Shown here: piece after piece, positions 49,501 through 61,023 of the stretch | How the letters are laid out: each line of letters begins with the position of its first letter | Position numbering within the stretch: the stretch's first letter is position 1 | Assembly (NCBI RefSeq): GCF_037975245.1 | Contig: NC_092563.1 | Coordinates: 15,765,094-15,829,093, forward strand | From: Apostichopus japonicus | Lineage: Eukaryota; Echinodermata; Holothuroidea; Aspidochirotida; Stichopodidae | Direction: 5' to 3' | DNA: 64,000 nucleotides | The notes under the pieces: model-generated | The model's input: the letters and a program-made list of their open reading frames with translations, nothing else | The model's database searches: none | What the model was told of the DNA's origin: nothing | Position numbers and translations under genes: made by a program

Positions 49501-52491
49501 ACAGCTGAAGTTCATCAATTGAATTGAATGGACTGTTAGTTTTAACCCGGAGAATACTAGGCCTATAGGTCAGTTACTCAGATATGCAACACTCAACAGT
49601 GAGAGTTGTTGGCCTCAAATTATCGATATCTTTGCAATGTACTACAAGTTTGTAAAGAACAATTAAAGGAAGTTGAATGTCATCTATTAGGGTGTTCTAT
49701 TACTGTTGATATGAACTTAAAAACAAAATATCGAGTCGACTTACATACATGGGTGGAATAACATAACGCGAAGGAAACAAGTTCCCTATCAAGAAAAAAA
49801 AATGACAGGTGTTAACATTACGAATTCATCAAAACGCATGAAGGTTTATTTAAATCTTGTTGTTCTACTTTTTCTTTTGTCACTTGCAAAATATAGGTCA
49901 ACCTTTATATGTTACATTAATTGAGTTTGACCTATACACCAGATATTCAGACCACTCCAACCAAATAAATGTAAGTGGTGTATCGAAAGGTAAACTGACA
50001 AAAGAGTCAGTTTGGTGTATAATTACAACTACACACAATGTTATCGACTGGGAGTACAGACAGTGGGCGGAGTCTCCGGTTAATTAGGATTTTTTTTTAA
50101 AAGGTTGGTAAGGAGGTAGCTAACGTTATGTTTTGTTTCGGAAGCTTTGAGTTTTTGAAGAAAGTAATGTTGTAATTCATTACATTCCATATCTTGTATT
50201 ACATTAGCTAAATATGAACGGGGATATAAAAAGAAAAAAGTATTTCTTTTCCCTTACTTCCTCTCCTCCTTTTCTCCCCCCCCCCTTCTTTTCCCCTCTT
50301 TTCTTCTCTTTTTTTCTCTCCTCTTTTCCTTACCCGGGGGGCGCGCGCCCCCAACGCCCCCCTGGATACGCGCCTGGGTAGGCCGAGTGCCATGCACAGT
50401 GGCGGAGCGTCCATACAGTCAGGGGGCGGATGCCCCCCTGACGGACTCAAATGGACTGCTGGCGCCCTTTTCAGCTTTTTACCACTTTCAAAAATTCAAA
50501 AATTCTGTACGCTCCGCAGCAACCTGAGGTGGCGCTCCGCTTAGATAGTGTCGAAAGGGCCCCTACAGACCATTTTCGCCCCCTTGACCAATACCCCTAG
50601 CTCCGCCACTGGCCATGCACATATGTTTACTTACTGATGCTAGTATAGACATGAACCACTATGGGAATCAAATATTAAGAAAGGGAGATCATTGGTTGTG
50701 AGGTCCCATGTATAGCTCTATCATCAGGTTCAACGCCAGTTGTGCTATTACTTCAAAAAATTCACCGGCTTAATTAATGCCTCCCCCAGCGAATGATGCC
50801 CCTTTGTATTGCATTTCCTACATGAAATTTATAGTGCTTGGTATTGGAAGTAAGAAGATAAAAACTACTTGTTCTTCCGATTGAAACTGCAATGCATTCC
50901 AATCAGATTTTATTGTGGCTATTAATTCAAGAAACCGACCTCTGTGTGAATGTCTGTTTGTTTGTGAATATATTAAATCCAGTAAGACATGCCCGGTACA
51001 ACAACATAGACTGCCAACCGAGAAGTGACGCAGTCTCCATCTGCATTGATCGAATACAAAGCAAAAGAAATTTCCCGCCTTGTGTACTGTTACTAAATTG
51101 GGGATTCCCCTTGTATGTAATATTGCGCAGCATACATTTTAGGTATACGGAAGCGTATACAACACATAACATTACAGCTAACACGCGGAAAAACGGTAAA
51201 CAATCTGAAAATAACCGTTTCGACTAGATAGTAGATACACTAACCGTGTAAAACGTTAAAAAAAAATTGAAAATCACCGTTTGCACACTTCCTTGATGTA
51301 AAAACGACGAAAACTGAAAATAACTGTTTTAATAAGATGCACTTAAAATTTTCACGTTTTGCAAAAAAACGTTTTTGAATTTTTTATACTATTACACAGT
51401 TATAAAGTGCATCTCGTCTAAAACGCATTTTGAAAATTGCTGACCTTTCTCCAAGATGTTACAAAGTGAACGTAACGACAATTTTAAGATTTTTGACATT
51501 TTTAATTATTTAATCAAATGTGTAAAACGATCATATTCAGACTTACTTTTATTGCAATGTGTAAGTCGTCAATGTAATGTCTTTTCTTTGCTTCCGTAGA
51601 AATACATGACGCAAGAAATGAGATATCCAATTACGAAAGGCAAGACTTTACATGCACATGTCATTGGAAAGTTAGTTGTCAAGAAGGTTGAAGCATCTTG
51701 CTCTTGGTGATGCCGAAAAGCTTCGTAGGATCAAGTCCATTGCTACTTATTGCCTGTATTCTGTGTTACAGACTTCGTGCTGTGTTAACATTTTGTCCAA
51801 TATTCCAAGCATTGGTGAGAATACTAATTGTTATGTTGTCTTTAGTCTCAAGTTCTGGAAATTTCCTCATGCTCAGGCCAGATACATAAATTTCGCGGAT
51901 TAGGCTAGGGCTATAACATAACACTAACATTATATTAATAAAATTACTGGCCTAACAACTGCTAGTTAATGATAGCGTAGGCCTAGACTACTGTATGTTA
52001 TTGTTAATAGCAGGCAAAGTCGTAGCAATATTTGGTAAATGTTCACTCTATTAAGATCAGGGAACTCCCTGGGAGTAGTAGGATAGCCTTCTGCCACTGT
52101 TATCGTTAATTAACCGTATGTGTAACCATGGGCGCATACATGAATCTGGATCCTTTATGTCAATTAAGTGAAGCTAAAAAAAGAAAACCCATTCCAATAA
52201 TGTAGGGCCATATGACATGCTCCCTTATAGCACTCAATCCATACAGTACTCCTTGAATGTGTATGCCATAAGCAACTTATTTTAATATGATCCGGGTAAT
52301 TTCAGAATACACTGCAACTTAGGGCGTTTTGAGAGCGATAATACATTGTTTACTATATGCCTATTGACTTGTGGTCATAATTATAATCTCTGAGATTCAA
52401 GAGTTGTGGGGTTATTTTGCAATTTTGCAAATCATTTCATAGCTAACACATTCCTGGTGGAGCAATATGAACAACGGAATTTAGCAAGTAG
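49501..52491. other. no recognisable gene; flank of the large TIR element
   Basis: Contains one MITE (50397-50611), a C/T-rich repeat ending in GGCGCGTATCC-type sequence near 50340-50386 that is repeated inverted at 54159, and AT-rich sequence. Near 51240-51470 short phrases such as AAAATAAC(C/T)GTTT and AGATGCACTT recur in both orientations, giving a weak imperfect palindrome. No exon could be supported. Confidence 0.45.
50397..50611. mobile_element. hAT-type MITE, 215 bp, perfect 8-bp target duplication
   Basis: Inverted ends CAGTGGCGGAGC and GCTCCGCCACTG, flanked by GCCATGCA at 50389-50396 and again at 50612-50619. The 8-bp duplication and CAGTGG termini are typical of hAT elements. It is non-autonomous. 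The perfect duplication suggests a fairly recent insertion. Confidence 0.93.
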
Positions 52492-52518
52492 TACAGTGGT
52501 GTTACGTCGAGGTTGACA
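52492..52518 (+). repeat. left terminal inverted repeat of the 9-kb element
   Basis: 27 bp beginning TACAGTGGTGTTACGTCG, perfectly complementary to 61468-61494. One further outer base (G at 52491, C at 61495) also fits. Sequence homology stops sharply inside it. Confidence 0.9.
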
Positions 52519-52520
52519 TT

Positions 52521-52697
52521 ATCGTCTGGGCATTATGGTCGGTAATAGTCGGTTATCGTCTTTATAGTCGGATCGTCGAGCAACACTTTAATCGTCGGGA
52601 ATCTCAAGCAGCACTATTATAGTCATGCAGCGCGAGTATCGCCGGCTTGAAATACACTATAACGTCAGATTATCGTCAGTTAATCTGCAGTATCGTC
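52521..52697 (+). promoter_or_regulatory. left subterminal ATCGTC motif cluster
   Basis: Six ATCGTC words occur on the plus strand at 52521, 52555, 52572, 52591, 52672 and 52692, most preceded by T and followed by purines. The 14-mer AGTCGGATCGTCGA (52566-52579) recurs exactly at 61412-61425. Clustered subterminal repeats are typical binding sites for transposases or accessory proteins. That role is inference. Confidence 0.65.
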
Positions 52698-54158
52698 GGT
52701 AAGGTAGAAAGCTTAGAGGAAACGAACAATAGGTTGTGGTTTATGCTTCCAGGAGCAACAGCCACGAGGAAGAATGGCTACTAACAATATGTCAGACAGT
52801 AAACTAATTGCAAGATAATTCCTTGCAAGAGGACCGAGGCCATGACCAAACACTACTGTACTGTATATTATCAATGCCAACATACTGTACAAATCTGAAT
52901 ATAGGCCTAACGAAAATATTTCAATTTTGAATGCCTTAGTAAATCATCATTGATTTTACGGATATATAATACATTACACCATATGAACATCAGAAATACA
53001 ATCATACTTCCCAGTATCAAGCACGCTGATACATTCCCTACCGCTGAAATACACCCTATCCATTGGCCGGTCTGACCGGCACATAAACCTTTTAACCCTC
53101 GACTTGTTTGAAATATATATTTTCTTTTCTAAAAGTATTCCACGATCACTAGACAGCCCCCTCCCCCCCCCTAGTATCGCAACAACCCATCACAACAACC
53201 CCTACCTACCCCTACTCCCCCCCCCCCAGTTGCCTAAACTTTGCAATAGACTCGTATATTTACCTTGCAAGGTACAAATATCCAGCAGCAGATAAAATTA
53301 TGATAAATCCAATACGGTCCAGAGTAACAATATGCGAAAATCTAACTCCCGTTCGTATTGCTAAATAAACGTTGGTGTTACGAGAAAGGCTAATAAATGT
53401 CCAGTTGAAATTAATTGTATCCAATGAATTTATCTTGGCGACCTGCCAACTTTTACTTCCACAGCAAATATAACATGAGTACCGCGTAAATGGGTCAACG
53501 AATAACAGGTGGCTCTAAGAAGACCCTTCGTTTCTCAAGCTTTGTCACTGATCTAGATATTAACCGGGTCAGGCATAGGGTTGGGCGATATTTTCTTTTT
53601 ACCGTCACGATAAATAGTTCAAAAATTATCGCGATATTGCGATAATTTTTCCTCTAACAGAATTAGCGTAAGTGTCGAGCTTTGAGTGGACGGAGAAAGA
53701 GAGATATATGGAGGGGACATTCAAAGAGAATATCTGAAAAACCTTACGATATTTTGCACAAATATTGGTACTTAGATAAGCGCTTCCTCACAATCGAAGA
53801 GCCGCCCCGAACTTCGCTCCGCTTACGTAAAACTTATACATATATATATATAAAACACGTGGAAAAACCGAGTTTTTACACACATAATTCCCAGTGACAT
53901 TGGTCACAAAACAAGTAGGTCATCGACATTCGAACTTGCACAAGTTCATTGCACCATGGGAACAAAACAAGACATTGAACATGATGGTTCATTTTCCCGC
54001 CATCTAGACGCCGAGTGTAAATTTTCGTGTAATATGCAAATTATGAATGGTACTGTTCAGCAAGGTTAAAACTTAACCTAGTTGCGACACATACAACTTT
54101 TGGGAAGTTGTTGCAGCTGTTGTAGAAGTAATTTTTGTATCAAATGTAAAGTACTATC

Positions 54159-54290
54159 AGGCGCGTATCCAGGGGGTGGGGCGTTGGGCGCGAAAGAAAG
54201 AGAAGAAAAAAGGGGAAAAGGGGGGGGGGAGAGAGAGGAGGAAGGAAAGAAAGGAAAGGGGGAAAAGAAAGAGAAAAAGGAGAATGAAAT
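54159..54290 (+). repeat. GC-rich head with purine-rich tail repeat (inverted copy near 50260-50386)
   Basis: CAGGCGCGTATCCAGGGGG is followed by a GCG-rich stretch and then a long GA-rich tract. The same order appears on the minus strand at about 50386-50260, outside the 9-kb element. A dispersed repeat of unknown class. Confidence 0.7.
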
Positions 54291-55652
54291 CCAATAAAGC
54301 CCACGGGCACTGTTCTGTGTCGATATCTAGCGATATCTAGGGATGAAAATCCCAAGATCTTCCCTAAACAAGGCAGATAGAGAATCGAAGCCTTCAGTGT
54401 GTAATGAACTTGAAACTGTGCGTCTTTCGAAATGAAAATAATGTGGGGCAAAGAAGTGAACTCCTATGGACTCGGACCGTACTGAGCCGATGGCCCTGGT
54501 GGAATTATTTTTCTTTTCACTCTGTTGGAAACAACGGTAATTATATATAAAAAATGACACAAGAAACGCTTAAGTAATACTTTATTATTTCTTCAAAATG
54601 TTGCCAACTATCCAAGTAAATTTATTCTCCGTGAAACATAACCTCTACAGCTGTAAAAAAAAAAAAGAGTCGGGGAAAAGAAACACTGAATACTGAACCC
54701 CAATTAACGAAAAAACAGTTAAGTTCTATGCCGGCAAACACTCTACCTGCGTCCTCTGAAATATCGCGTCATGAATTACTATTTAAGAAACGGCTGTTTC
54801 AAACATCTCAGTAATTCTTCGGCGACTTTGATCCCTATTCATTGAGCACAATAGCATTTCATGCGTATAAACTCGTATAGGGATTATACGAGGTGTCAAC
54901 GCGGCATGTATCATTTAATTCCATTTGAAATTATCACAAAAAAAAGATTTTTTGTTGTAATGCATTAGTTCTCTTGTTTGTGTATAATAACACGAACTTC
55001 TTAACCGCCGAGGTGTTAAGGCTATTGGCATTTCACTGTGCTAAGATATACACGCATCTCACACGTTAGTCATATTATTGTCATTATTCAAACTTTTGAT
55101 ATGTCCTTCCTGTACGTTGATTCCCCCCCCCCCCACGCTCCCCACAGTTTATTATTTACTCCTCGTTATTTAATCCTCTCTTTATCCTTCTACAGTTTAT
55201 ATTTTTTCCCTGGCTTATTTTCTTCTCTCCCTCTTTGTTTACTAATCCGTTTACTTCTTTATTTGTGTTCGCTCTGCCCTCTGTATACCTACACTACTGT
55301 AGTACAGTAGTTTGCCTCTTGTATTTCCTGTTACTCGTCTTTGCGTCCGAAGTCCCTACTAGGGTCGAAACTAGACCCCCCCCCCCACTCCTTTTTTTAA
55401 CATAATGACCAGAAATAACAGGGTTTTTCTGTACTTTGACGGGGCGTAAAAAAAACTTAGTTTGTAAATGGCGATTTTTTTTTTCAACTTTATTAGGAAG
55501 CTAGCACCGCCCCTGACATTATAATCCGAAATCAGTGCTCAGGGTAAGTTGTTATCCTGCCCCACCCCCCGGGGGTAATATTCGGTACTAAAAATGAAAG
55601 CCTTAATTTAAATACAAAGGATGAAATACAAGCATGTTTGAGGGAGGATGTT

Positions 55653-55691
55653 CATCTCTTTCTGGAATATATGGTGGTCCTTAAAAGAACC
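55653..55691 (-). promoter_or_regulatory. histone mRNA-type 3' processing signal after the transposase
   Basis: 21 nt beyond the transposase stop, the minus strand reads GGTTCTTTTAAGGACC (55691-55676). It forms a six-pair stem with one G-U and a TTTA loop and fits the GGYYYU-loop-ARRRCC consensus of replication-dependent histone mRNAs. It is preceded by an A/C-rich stretch (CAAACAAAAC), followed directly by ACCA, and 10 nt later by CCAGAAAGAGATG (55665-55653). That resembles the purine-rich histone downstream element (CAAGAAAGA in sea urchins) which pairs with U7 snRNA. Spacing and order are those of a working signal. Function is inferred. Confidence 0.7.
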
Positions 55692-55712
55692 GTTTTGTTT
55701 GTTACAGACAAC

Positions 55713-56735
55713 TTAATACTGTGTTGCCTCTCCCCGACTTTCGATGACCGCTGGTATTGCCTTCTTCAAGTTGTTGATGTAGGTTCGGCACTTTTGTGGG
55801 GTCACCCGCTCCCTCCAGAACTTAAGAATTCCTTCCACCAGTTCCTCCTTCTTGTGTGGCTTCCATTCTTTCCGTAGGAAAGTCTTCAACTCATGCCACA
55901 CCTTTTCGATCGGATTTAGGTCAGGGCTCTCTGGGGGAGTCTTCCACCATGTAATATTGGTTTCCTCCATGAAACGTCTTGCGTACAGACTGGTGTGTTT
56001 TGGGTCGTTATCTTGCATCAGACGAAAACCTTCTGGGAAATTTTTGCGACCGAAAGGCAGAAGAGCTTCTCGTAAAATTTCCACGAAGAACTCCTGACGC
56101 ATTATCCCATCGAAGATGAAGATGTCAGTAGCCCCCCGCTTCGAAATACCGGCCCACACGTGCAATTTGTATGGGTGCTTCGGTTTTCCTTTAAGTTTAG
56201 GTTTTGTGCCTTTACGGTGAAATACTATCCTGGCATGATGATCTAGCTCGATTGAACATTCGTCAGTAAACACAACGTCATTGTAAGTTTCATTCGTTAG
56301 GGCCAGTTCTCTGATGTGTATCAAACGCTTGATACGGTTTTGCCTTCTGATATTTTGGGCAAACTGAGTCTGCTTAAACACCCACCCAAGTTCAAGCTTC
56401 TTCTTCCTGATAGTGGATGTGGCGAAACTGGTGCCCGTGGCCTTGTGTAATTCTCGGCGAAGATCTGCTGAAGTCAACTCGTCGTTGGTCTCCATCAACC
56501 CATCAATAAGTTTAAGATGCTCTGTAGTCATACTTCGTTGCCGTCCACCCCGCTTGTTGTTTTGCAGGTTACCTCTCGTACGGAATCTCGCTATAATGTT
56601 CTTCACGGTGTTCCGAGATATCAAAACACCAGAATCTTTAAGTTCTCGCCAAATTTGTAAAGGTGGTTTTCTTCCGAGAATTGCCGCACGTACAATATTC
56701 AGTCGTATATGCGTTGGTACTAACTTGCCTGGCAT
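55713..56735 (-). CDS. Tc1-type DD34E transposase, intact
   Basis: The frame runs from ATG at 56735 (context ATATGCCAGGC) to TAA at 55713-55715 and encodes 340 aa, the usual Tc1 length. An upstream extension to 56759 would need a TTG start and is not used. The N-terminal 110 residues form paired-like helix-turn-helix segments (GRKPPLQIWRELKDSG, ISRNTVKNIIARF) joined by GGRQRS, a GRPR-like linker. The catalytic domain has VFTDECSIEL (first Asp), LMQDNDPKHT (second Asp) and PDLNPIEKVW (Glu), with 34 residues between the second Asp and Glu. It cuts and pastes DNA at TA sites. No stop or frameshift is present. It lies head to head with the BEN gene and is followed by a histone-type 3' signal. Confidence 0.95.
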   Translation of the reverse strand: MPGKLVPTHIRLNIVRAAILGRKPPLQIWRELKDSGVLISRNTVKNIIARFRTRGNLQNNKRGGRQRSMTTEHLKLIDGLMETNDELTSADLRRELHKATGTSFATSTIRKKKLELGWVFKQTQFAQNIRRQNRIKRLIHIRELALTNETYNDVVFTDECSIELDHHARIVFHRKGTKPKLKGKPKHPYKLHVWAGISKRGATDIFIFDGIMRQEFFVEILREALLPFGRKNFPEGFRLMQDNDPKHTSLYARRFMEETNITWWKTPPESPDLNPIEKVWHELKTFLRKEWKPHKKEELVEGILKFWRERVTPQKCRTYINNLKKAIPAVIESRGEATQY

Positions 56736-57044
56736 ATTGTATTCGAAGGTATAGCTCAAGGAAAACTGAGTTACAGTATGAAATTACCCTTGCAGAATGA
56801 ATGCATGTAGTGAGCGAACCTGGTTGCGCTATTACGGAACCACATGCTAATCCCCCTATTGATGTTTGATTGCATTATGTTAACAAGATAAAGCACTGCC
56901 TAAAATAGGCAGAAAGTTTATTGGCGGTGTCATTAAAGTAATTACTTTGTATAAAGCAAAGAACTTCGAGATCCCTGCTACCATTCGAATACAGTTTCTG
57001 TAGAAGAGAGCCAATACTGTGTACAGTAGTATTTCAACACCAAC
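56736..57044. promoter_or_regulatory. bidirectional promoter region between transposase and BEN gene
   Basis: 309 bp separate the two start codons. On the plus strand TATAAAG at 56950-56956 is a plausible TATA box about 90 bp before the BEN-gene ATG. Toward the transposase no clear TATA was chosen. Two such close divergent starts imply shared control. Confidence 0.5.
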
Positions 57045-59835
57045 ATGATTTCAGTAAAGACGTCAGTACAAGCAGTGGATCCTGCATGTGGAATCTGGCT
57101 CATCGGAAAAGTTTTGGAGGAGAGAGCCGACGCCTTCAAAATTCGCTGGGCGAACTACAGAGTTACAGATTGGGTTTCTAAAGAAAAAACGAGACTGCCC
57201 GTGCCAAAGCGGCAATGTCGGCTGGAGAGTGAAAATTGGAAAGAAACCCAACCGCAGTTCTATCAGAAAGGTGAAGAAGTTACAATAAAGAAGGCGGACG
57301 GAACTTCTGGGGAGGTTGTAACAGTCGAGGAAAACGACCCTTTTAACTGCGTGGTAAGTACCAAGGATTTACAGTCGCACCCCCCCCCCCATCGCCAATC
57401 GCCCTGAAGAACTGTACACGTAGGCCTCTTTACCATTTCGTTATGATAGTGTAAACTTGCTTTAAGTCTTCCTCTGGTTATTTTTTAATCTCAATACAGT
57501 ATCTCGATAACGATATCACCTTTTATAAAATCTAACGTTAATATCTTGTTAGAAGAAAATTAATGGTTTTTGAACTTATACTTCTTTACTCGTCCAGTGA
57601 AAGTAGGGGGTACAGTAGGCGGTTTACAATATGTAACGCAACGTATAGTGGCGAAGCACCTCGTAATTTCTTATAGAAAGCCCGAGAAACATTGGCTTAG
57701 AATATGTTCCTGTAATTAAGCAAAATAGCAACTACTTTGTATATTCTGCTGCTTAGTTGTCTCGTTCTCAAATATAATTTATTTTTTGTCGCGCACGTTA
57801 GAATTGACCTGATCACCATGTACAGTATATATTGCATCTATTTTTTTTTTTAAACCTTGAGATACGGCCGATTTTTAACGCTTCATTTGAAAACTAAATC
57901 TTAAAGACTTTTTGGGCCTACAGTGTCTGTAGCCTAGAATCGACAATTCAACAACAATTTCTTTCAATTTTTCACCGAAAGCCCGAGGAACATTGTAACT
58001 ACAAATATTCTTCTTGATTGTCTCGTTCTCAAAATGCGTTTTGTTTTTGGCGTTCACCGTATCGACATTATATATATCCTTCCAGATCTATGCCAAAAGC
58101 AGAAAGCTAAAATATGAGTGGCTCATGGAAATGAATCTGGTGGAATCAACGGATCGGAGGCAACCGTTAGTAATGATTGTAAACCAGGGAGAGGGCTCAA
58201 CCAACCGCAGTAGTACTGTTATACATCGGGATGTCGTCAACCACCAAAGGGACCAAGAAAACGAAACCCCGCGAAGGCGCCCCGCACAACCTAAGAGAGC
58301 CACGTCAAGCAAGGCGCCGTCGACGACGAAGAAGACAAGGACGCTGGTGCCCAAAAAGGTACGATGAGCTATCATTTTGGTGGTTACGAAGTAACTTACA
58401 GTAAATCCTTCAATCACACCTTACCATTTAATTCCTTTTGATAACCTGCTCGGACACAGCAAAAAAATTGGAAAGAAGTATTTATATAAATGTGACACTG
58501 TGTGTATACAGCGTACTGTACATTTGTAAAAGAGACGATTTGAAAAGTTGAAGTTGTTAACATACTGTAAAACGCATAATTGAAATTTCTGCGTAAAGAG
58601 TACAGGTTCCAGATAGCATTACCTCTTTCTCCTCATTAACGATCAACATGGCAAAAGAAGATAAATTGATACGATGCTATTCATAGATGTCCTCATTATA
58701 CACAATTGGGTGGAACTTATTCGTTCCTATAAAAAGCTTTGTGGGTTTGAAAAAGCCGATCAGTTACAAAGTTTAAGGTGATTCAATTATAAACAAACAC
58801 CAGTACATAACAAGGACCACAGAGACGGGTGGGGGCGGGGTAGCCTCCTCCATTTTTTCTTGCTATGTAAATTTTGAAATGATCACCTTATTACCGTGGA
58901 CCGTTTTTCCCTAGAAAAAACGAGATTTTTTCGCTGCAGTCCCTGTAAAATGATTCTTTACTCAGTACACCTACAGTAACTGTTAAAGCAGAAAAACACA
59001 CGGAACGTACTTGATTAAACGATGCATACCTAATACAGTAACCTTCATTTTGTTTATTCATTTGTTCTAACAGATTGCAACGAGGATAGCCATTGGGCCA
59101 GCAGCCCCAGGGGATGATGGAGGTCCGCCACAAGCAGAAGGGATGGCATATGGATGCGCAGATGCTGCCACAATGGCGATTCAGTCAGTGGTATCGTCAG
59201 CCACAGCAGAGGGCAATCCCCTACCTTTGCCGGATGAGTGGTCGAGGGCTACTCCAGCCTTTGGTTGTTCAGCAGTGTGCGACGGACGATTTGCTGAATT
59301 AACCATGAAGATTTTAGCGCAGTCCGAAGAGCTTGCAGAGTTGAGGAAGAGAGTGGATGAGATGGAGAGGAAGCAAGGGTCAATACAGCAGGCACCAACA
59401 TCTTCCCCAATGCCTGTACCTGCCACACCGCCACCAATTGAGCTTTCCAGTGCAGTCGGCAATGCGTTACTTACTCTGTCTTCCTCGCCCGCACCCGCAC
59501 CCACACCACTGCAAGAGCAAGATAGCCCCATCCATGTTCTCTTGGCTAAATGTTGCCAGGATCGAAGGCAAATGGCGAAACTGTTGGCTGTGCAATATTT
59601 TACGGCGGAAGAGCGACTACATGGAAATACGTCAGGGAAGCGTGGCAAGACCCAACTTGACCAACACCGCCTACAGAAAATACGACAATCCATCTTCGAT
59701 TTTGCACCGCTACCGACACACCAGGCAGAGGAAGCTGAGTGGGCACGGTTGAAGACAACCATCGATCTCTTCAACAGGCACTATAGGCAGCAACTGCGAG
59801 AGAAGGCTAATAAGACAGTACATAACCTTATCTAG
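57045..59835 (+). CDS. Tudor/agenet-like and BEN-domain protein, three exons
   Basis: Exons 57045-57353, 58086-58358 and 59074-59835 all join at phase 0 (donors GTAAGT and GTACGA) and encode 447 aa. Residues 15-50 (GIWLIGKVLEER, FKIRWANYRVTDWV) look like a Tudor or agenet module. A second one (FYQKGEEVTIKK) is split by intron 1 and finishes in exon 2 (KYEWLMEMNLV). Exon 2 ends in a basic, Lys/Arg-rich low-complexity stretch. Exon 3 has a short coiled coil (LAQSEELAELRKRVDEMERK), a Pro/Ser linker, and a C-terminal BEN domain (about residues 335-430; LLAVQYFTAEERLHGNTSGK, TQLDQHRLQKIRQSIFDF). BEN domains bind DNA in chromatin repressors; Tudor-type folds often read methylated tails. The gene is intact and lies inside the TIR element opposite the transposase. 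Confidence 0.85.
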
Positions 59836-59950
59836 TTGTAATGTAACCTTATCTAGTTGTAATGTAACCTTATCTAGTTGTAATGTAACCTTATCTAGTT
59901 GTAATGTAACCTTATCTAGTTGTAATGTAACCTTATCTAGTTGTAATGTA
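59822..59950 (+). repeat. 21-bp tandem repeat x 6 at the BEN-gene stop codon
   Basis: Six copies of AACCTTATCTAGTTGTAATGT. The first copy supplies the last codons (NLI) and the TAG stop of the BEN protein. The rest lie in its 3' UTR, and every copy repeats the stop. Poly(A) signals AATAAA follow at 60125 and 60135. Confidence 0.93.
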
Positions 59951-61023
59951 ACAATTTTCTGTGAGTTTAAACTGAACTTGAGCACAAATAATATCTTTTT
60001 AGTTGTCTCCTACAGTACAGGTAGTTGTATGTTACACAAAACAAGATCCATTTTATTCATTCTATATTTAAAGAATGTTGAACAATTTACTATAGATGCT
60101 TCTAAAACATTCCTCAATACGTAAAATAAATGAAAATAAATATAGAAGTTATGAGTGATATAAAGTTTACAAAATATGAAAGGTGTTGCCTCAGTAATGC
60201 GTTTATTTTTTCACTTAAGAATAACATGAGTGTGATTTTTTGTGTGCTATTATTTATACGCTATTTCGTCAAACTTATACATTTTTTTCCTCACTCAGTC
60301 GGATCATATTGGACAAGCTCCGAAATTGTACTGATATAAAGAGTGTACTTACAATGCATTTTAAAATTCGATTTTAAGTTAATCTAAAGTTGCGTAATGT
60401 GCTCTGATGTCAGTCTATTTGGTTCAAAATAAATTTTCAAAAATTAAATCTTCTCTCAATACTTTTCAGTGTCTGTAGTAAAATCAGTTCATATGAAAAT
60501 AACGATGTACGCTTAGGTCTCTGTTTAAGCACGTCACCACCCCCCCCCCCCATCCCTCCACTTTCCCTCAAGCTTTCAAGTCGACCCTTGGATAACGCGC
60601 GTGGGAATTGCTGCGGGTGTGTTTGATATTCCGACCATTTAACTATGTAACATTCAAATGGCGCCGCGGCGTCTGCATTGCATTGTCAGGTCGTAACAAC
60701 AAAATTAAATGGAAGTTTAAATCTATTAATTCACAGTTAACATTCTGGATAACATCGACTTAATTTGTGTTCGGTCTGCAGATGTTTTATTCTTCACCTT
60801 ATGGTGCCTTTATATTGTAAGATATTGCCGGTAAAGAAACAAATCTTTCATCAATACTATATTATCGTTAGTGGATTGCAAACATTAAACACCGTTGCAC
60901 TCGGAAAGGTACACAAGGTAATTATTTTGTTACAGGGAAAGTAGTAAAACATTAGGCTATATATATGTGAGGTGTTACATTGTTTTGCATCGAAGTTCGT
61001 GCATGTTGCGATAATACTGTAGA

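Noticed and set aside
50892-51227. 111-codon plus-strand frame as a gene
   Set aside because: Composition is ordinary for translated AT-rich non-coding DNA and no family is recognised. The overlapping minus-strand frame is equally long and equally unsupported.
53570-53660. GGTTGGGCGATATTTTC palindromic stretch as an origin or promoter
   Set aside because: It looks like a common dispersed repeat with imperfect inverted GCGATA words. Nothing links it to the two genes of the 9-kb element.
59710-59985. Minus-strand frame with TLQLDKV repeats
   Set aside because: It is the shadow of the 21-bp tandem repeat opposite the BEN gene's end; 21 bp keeps any frame open.
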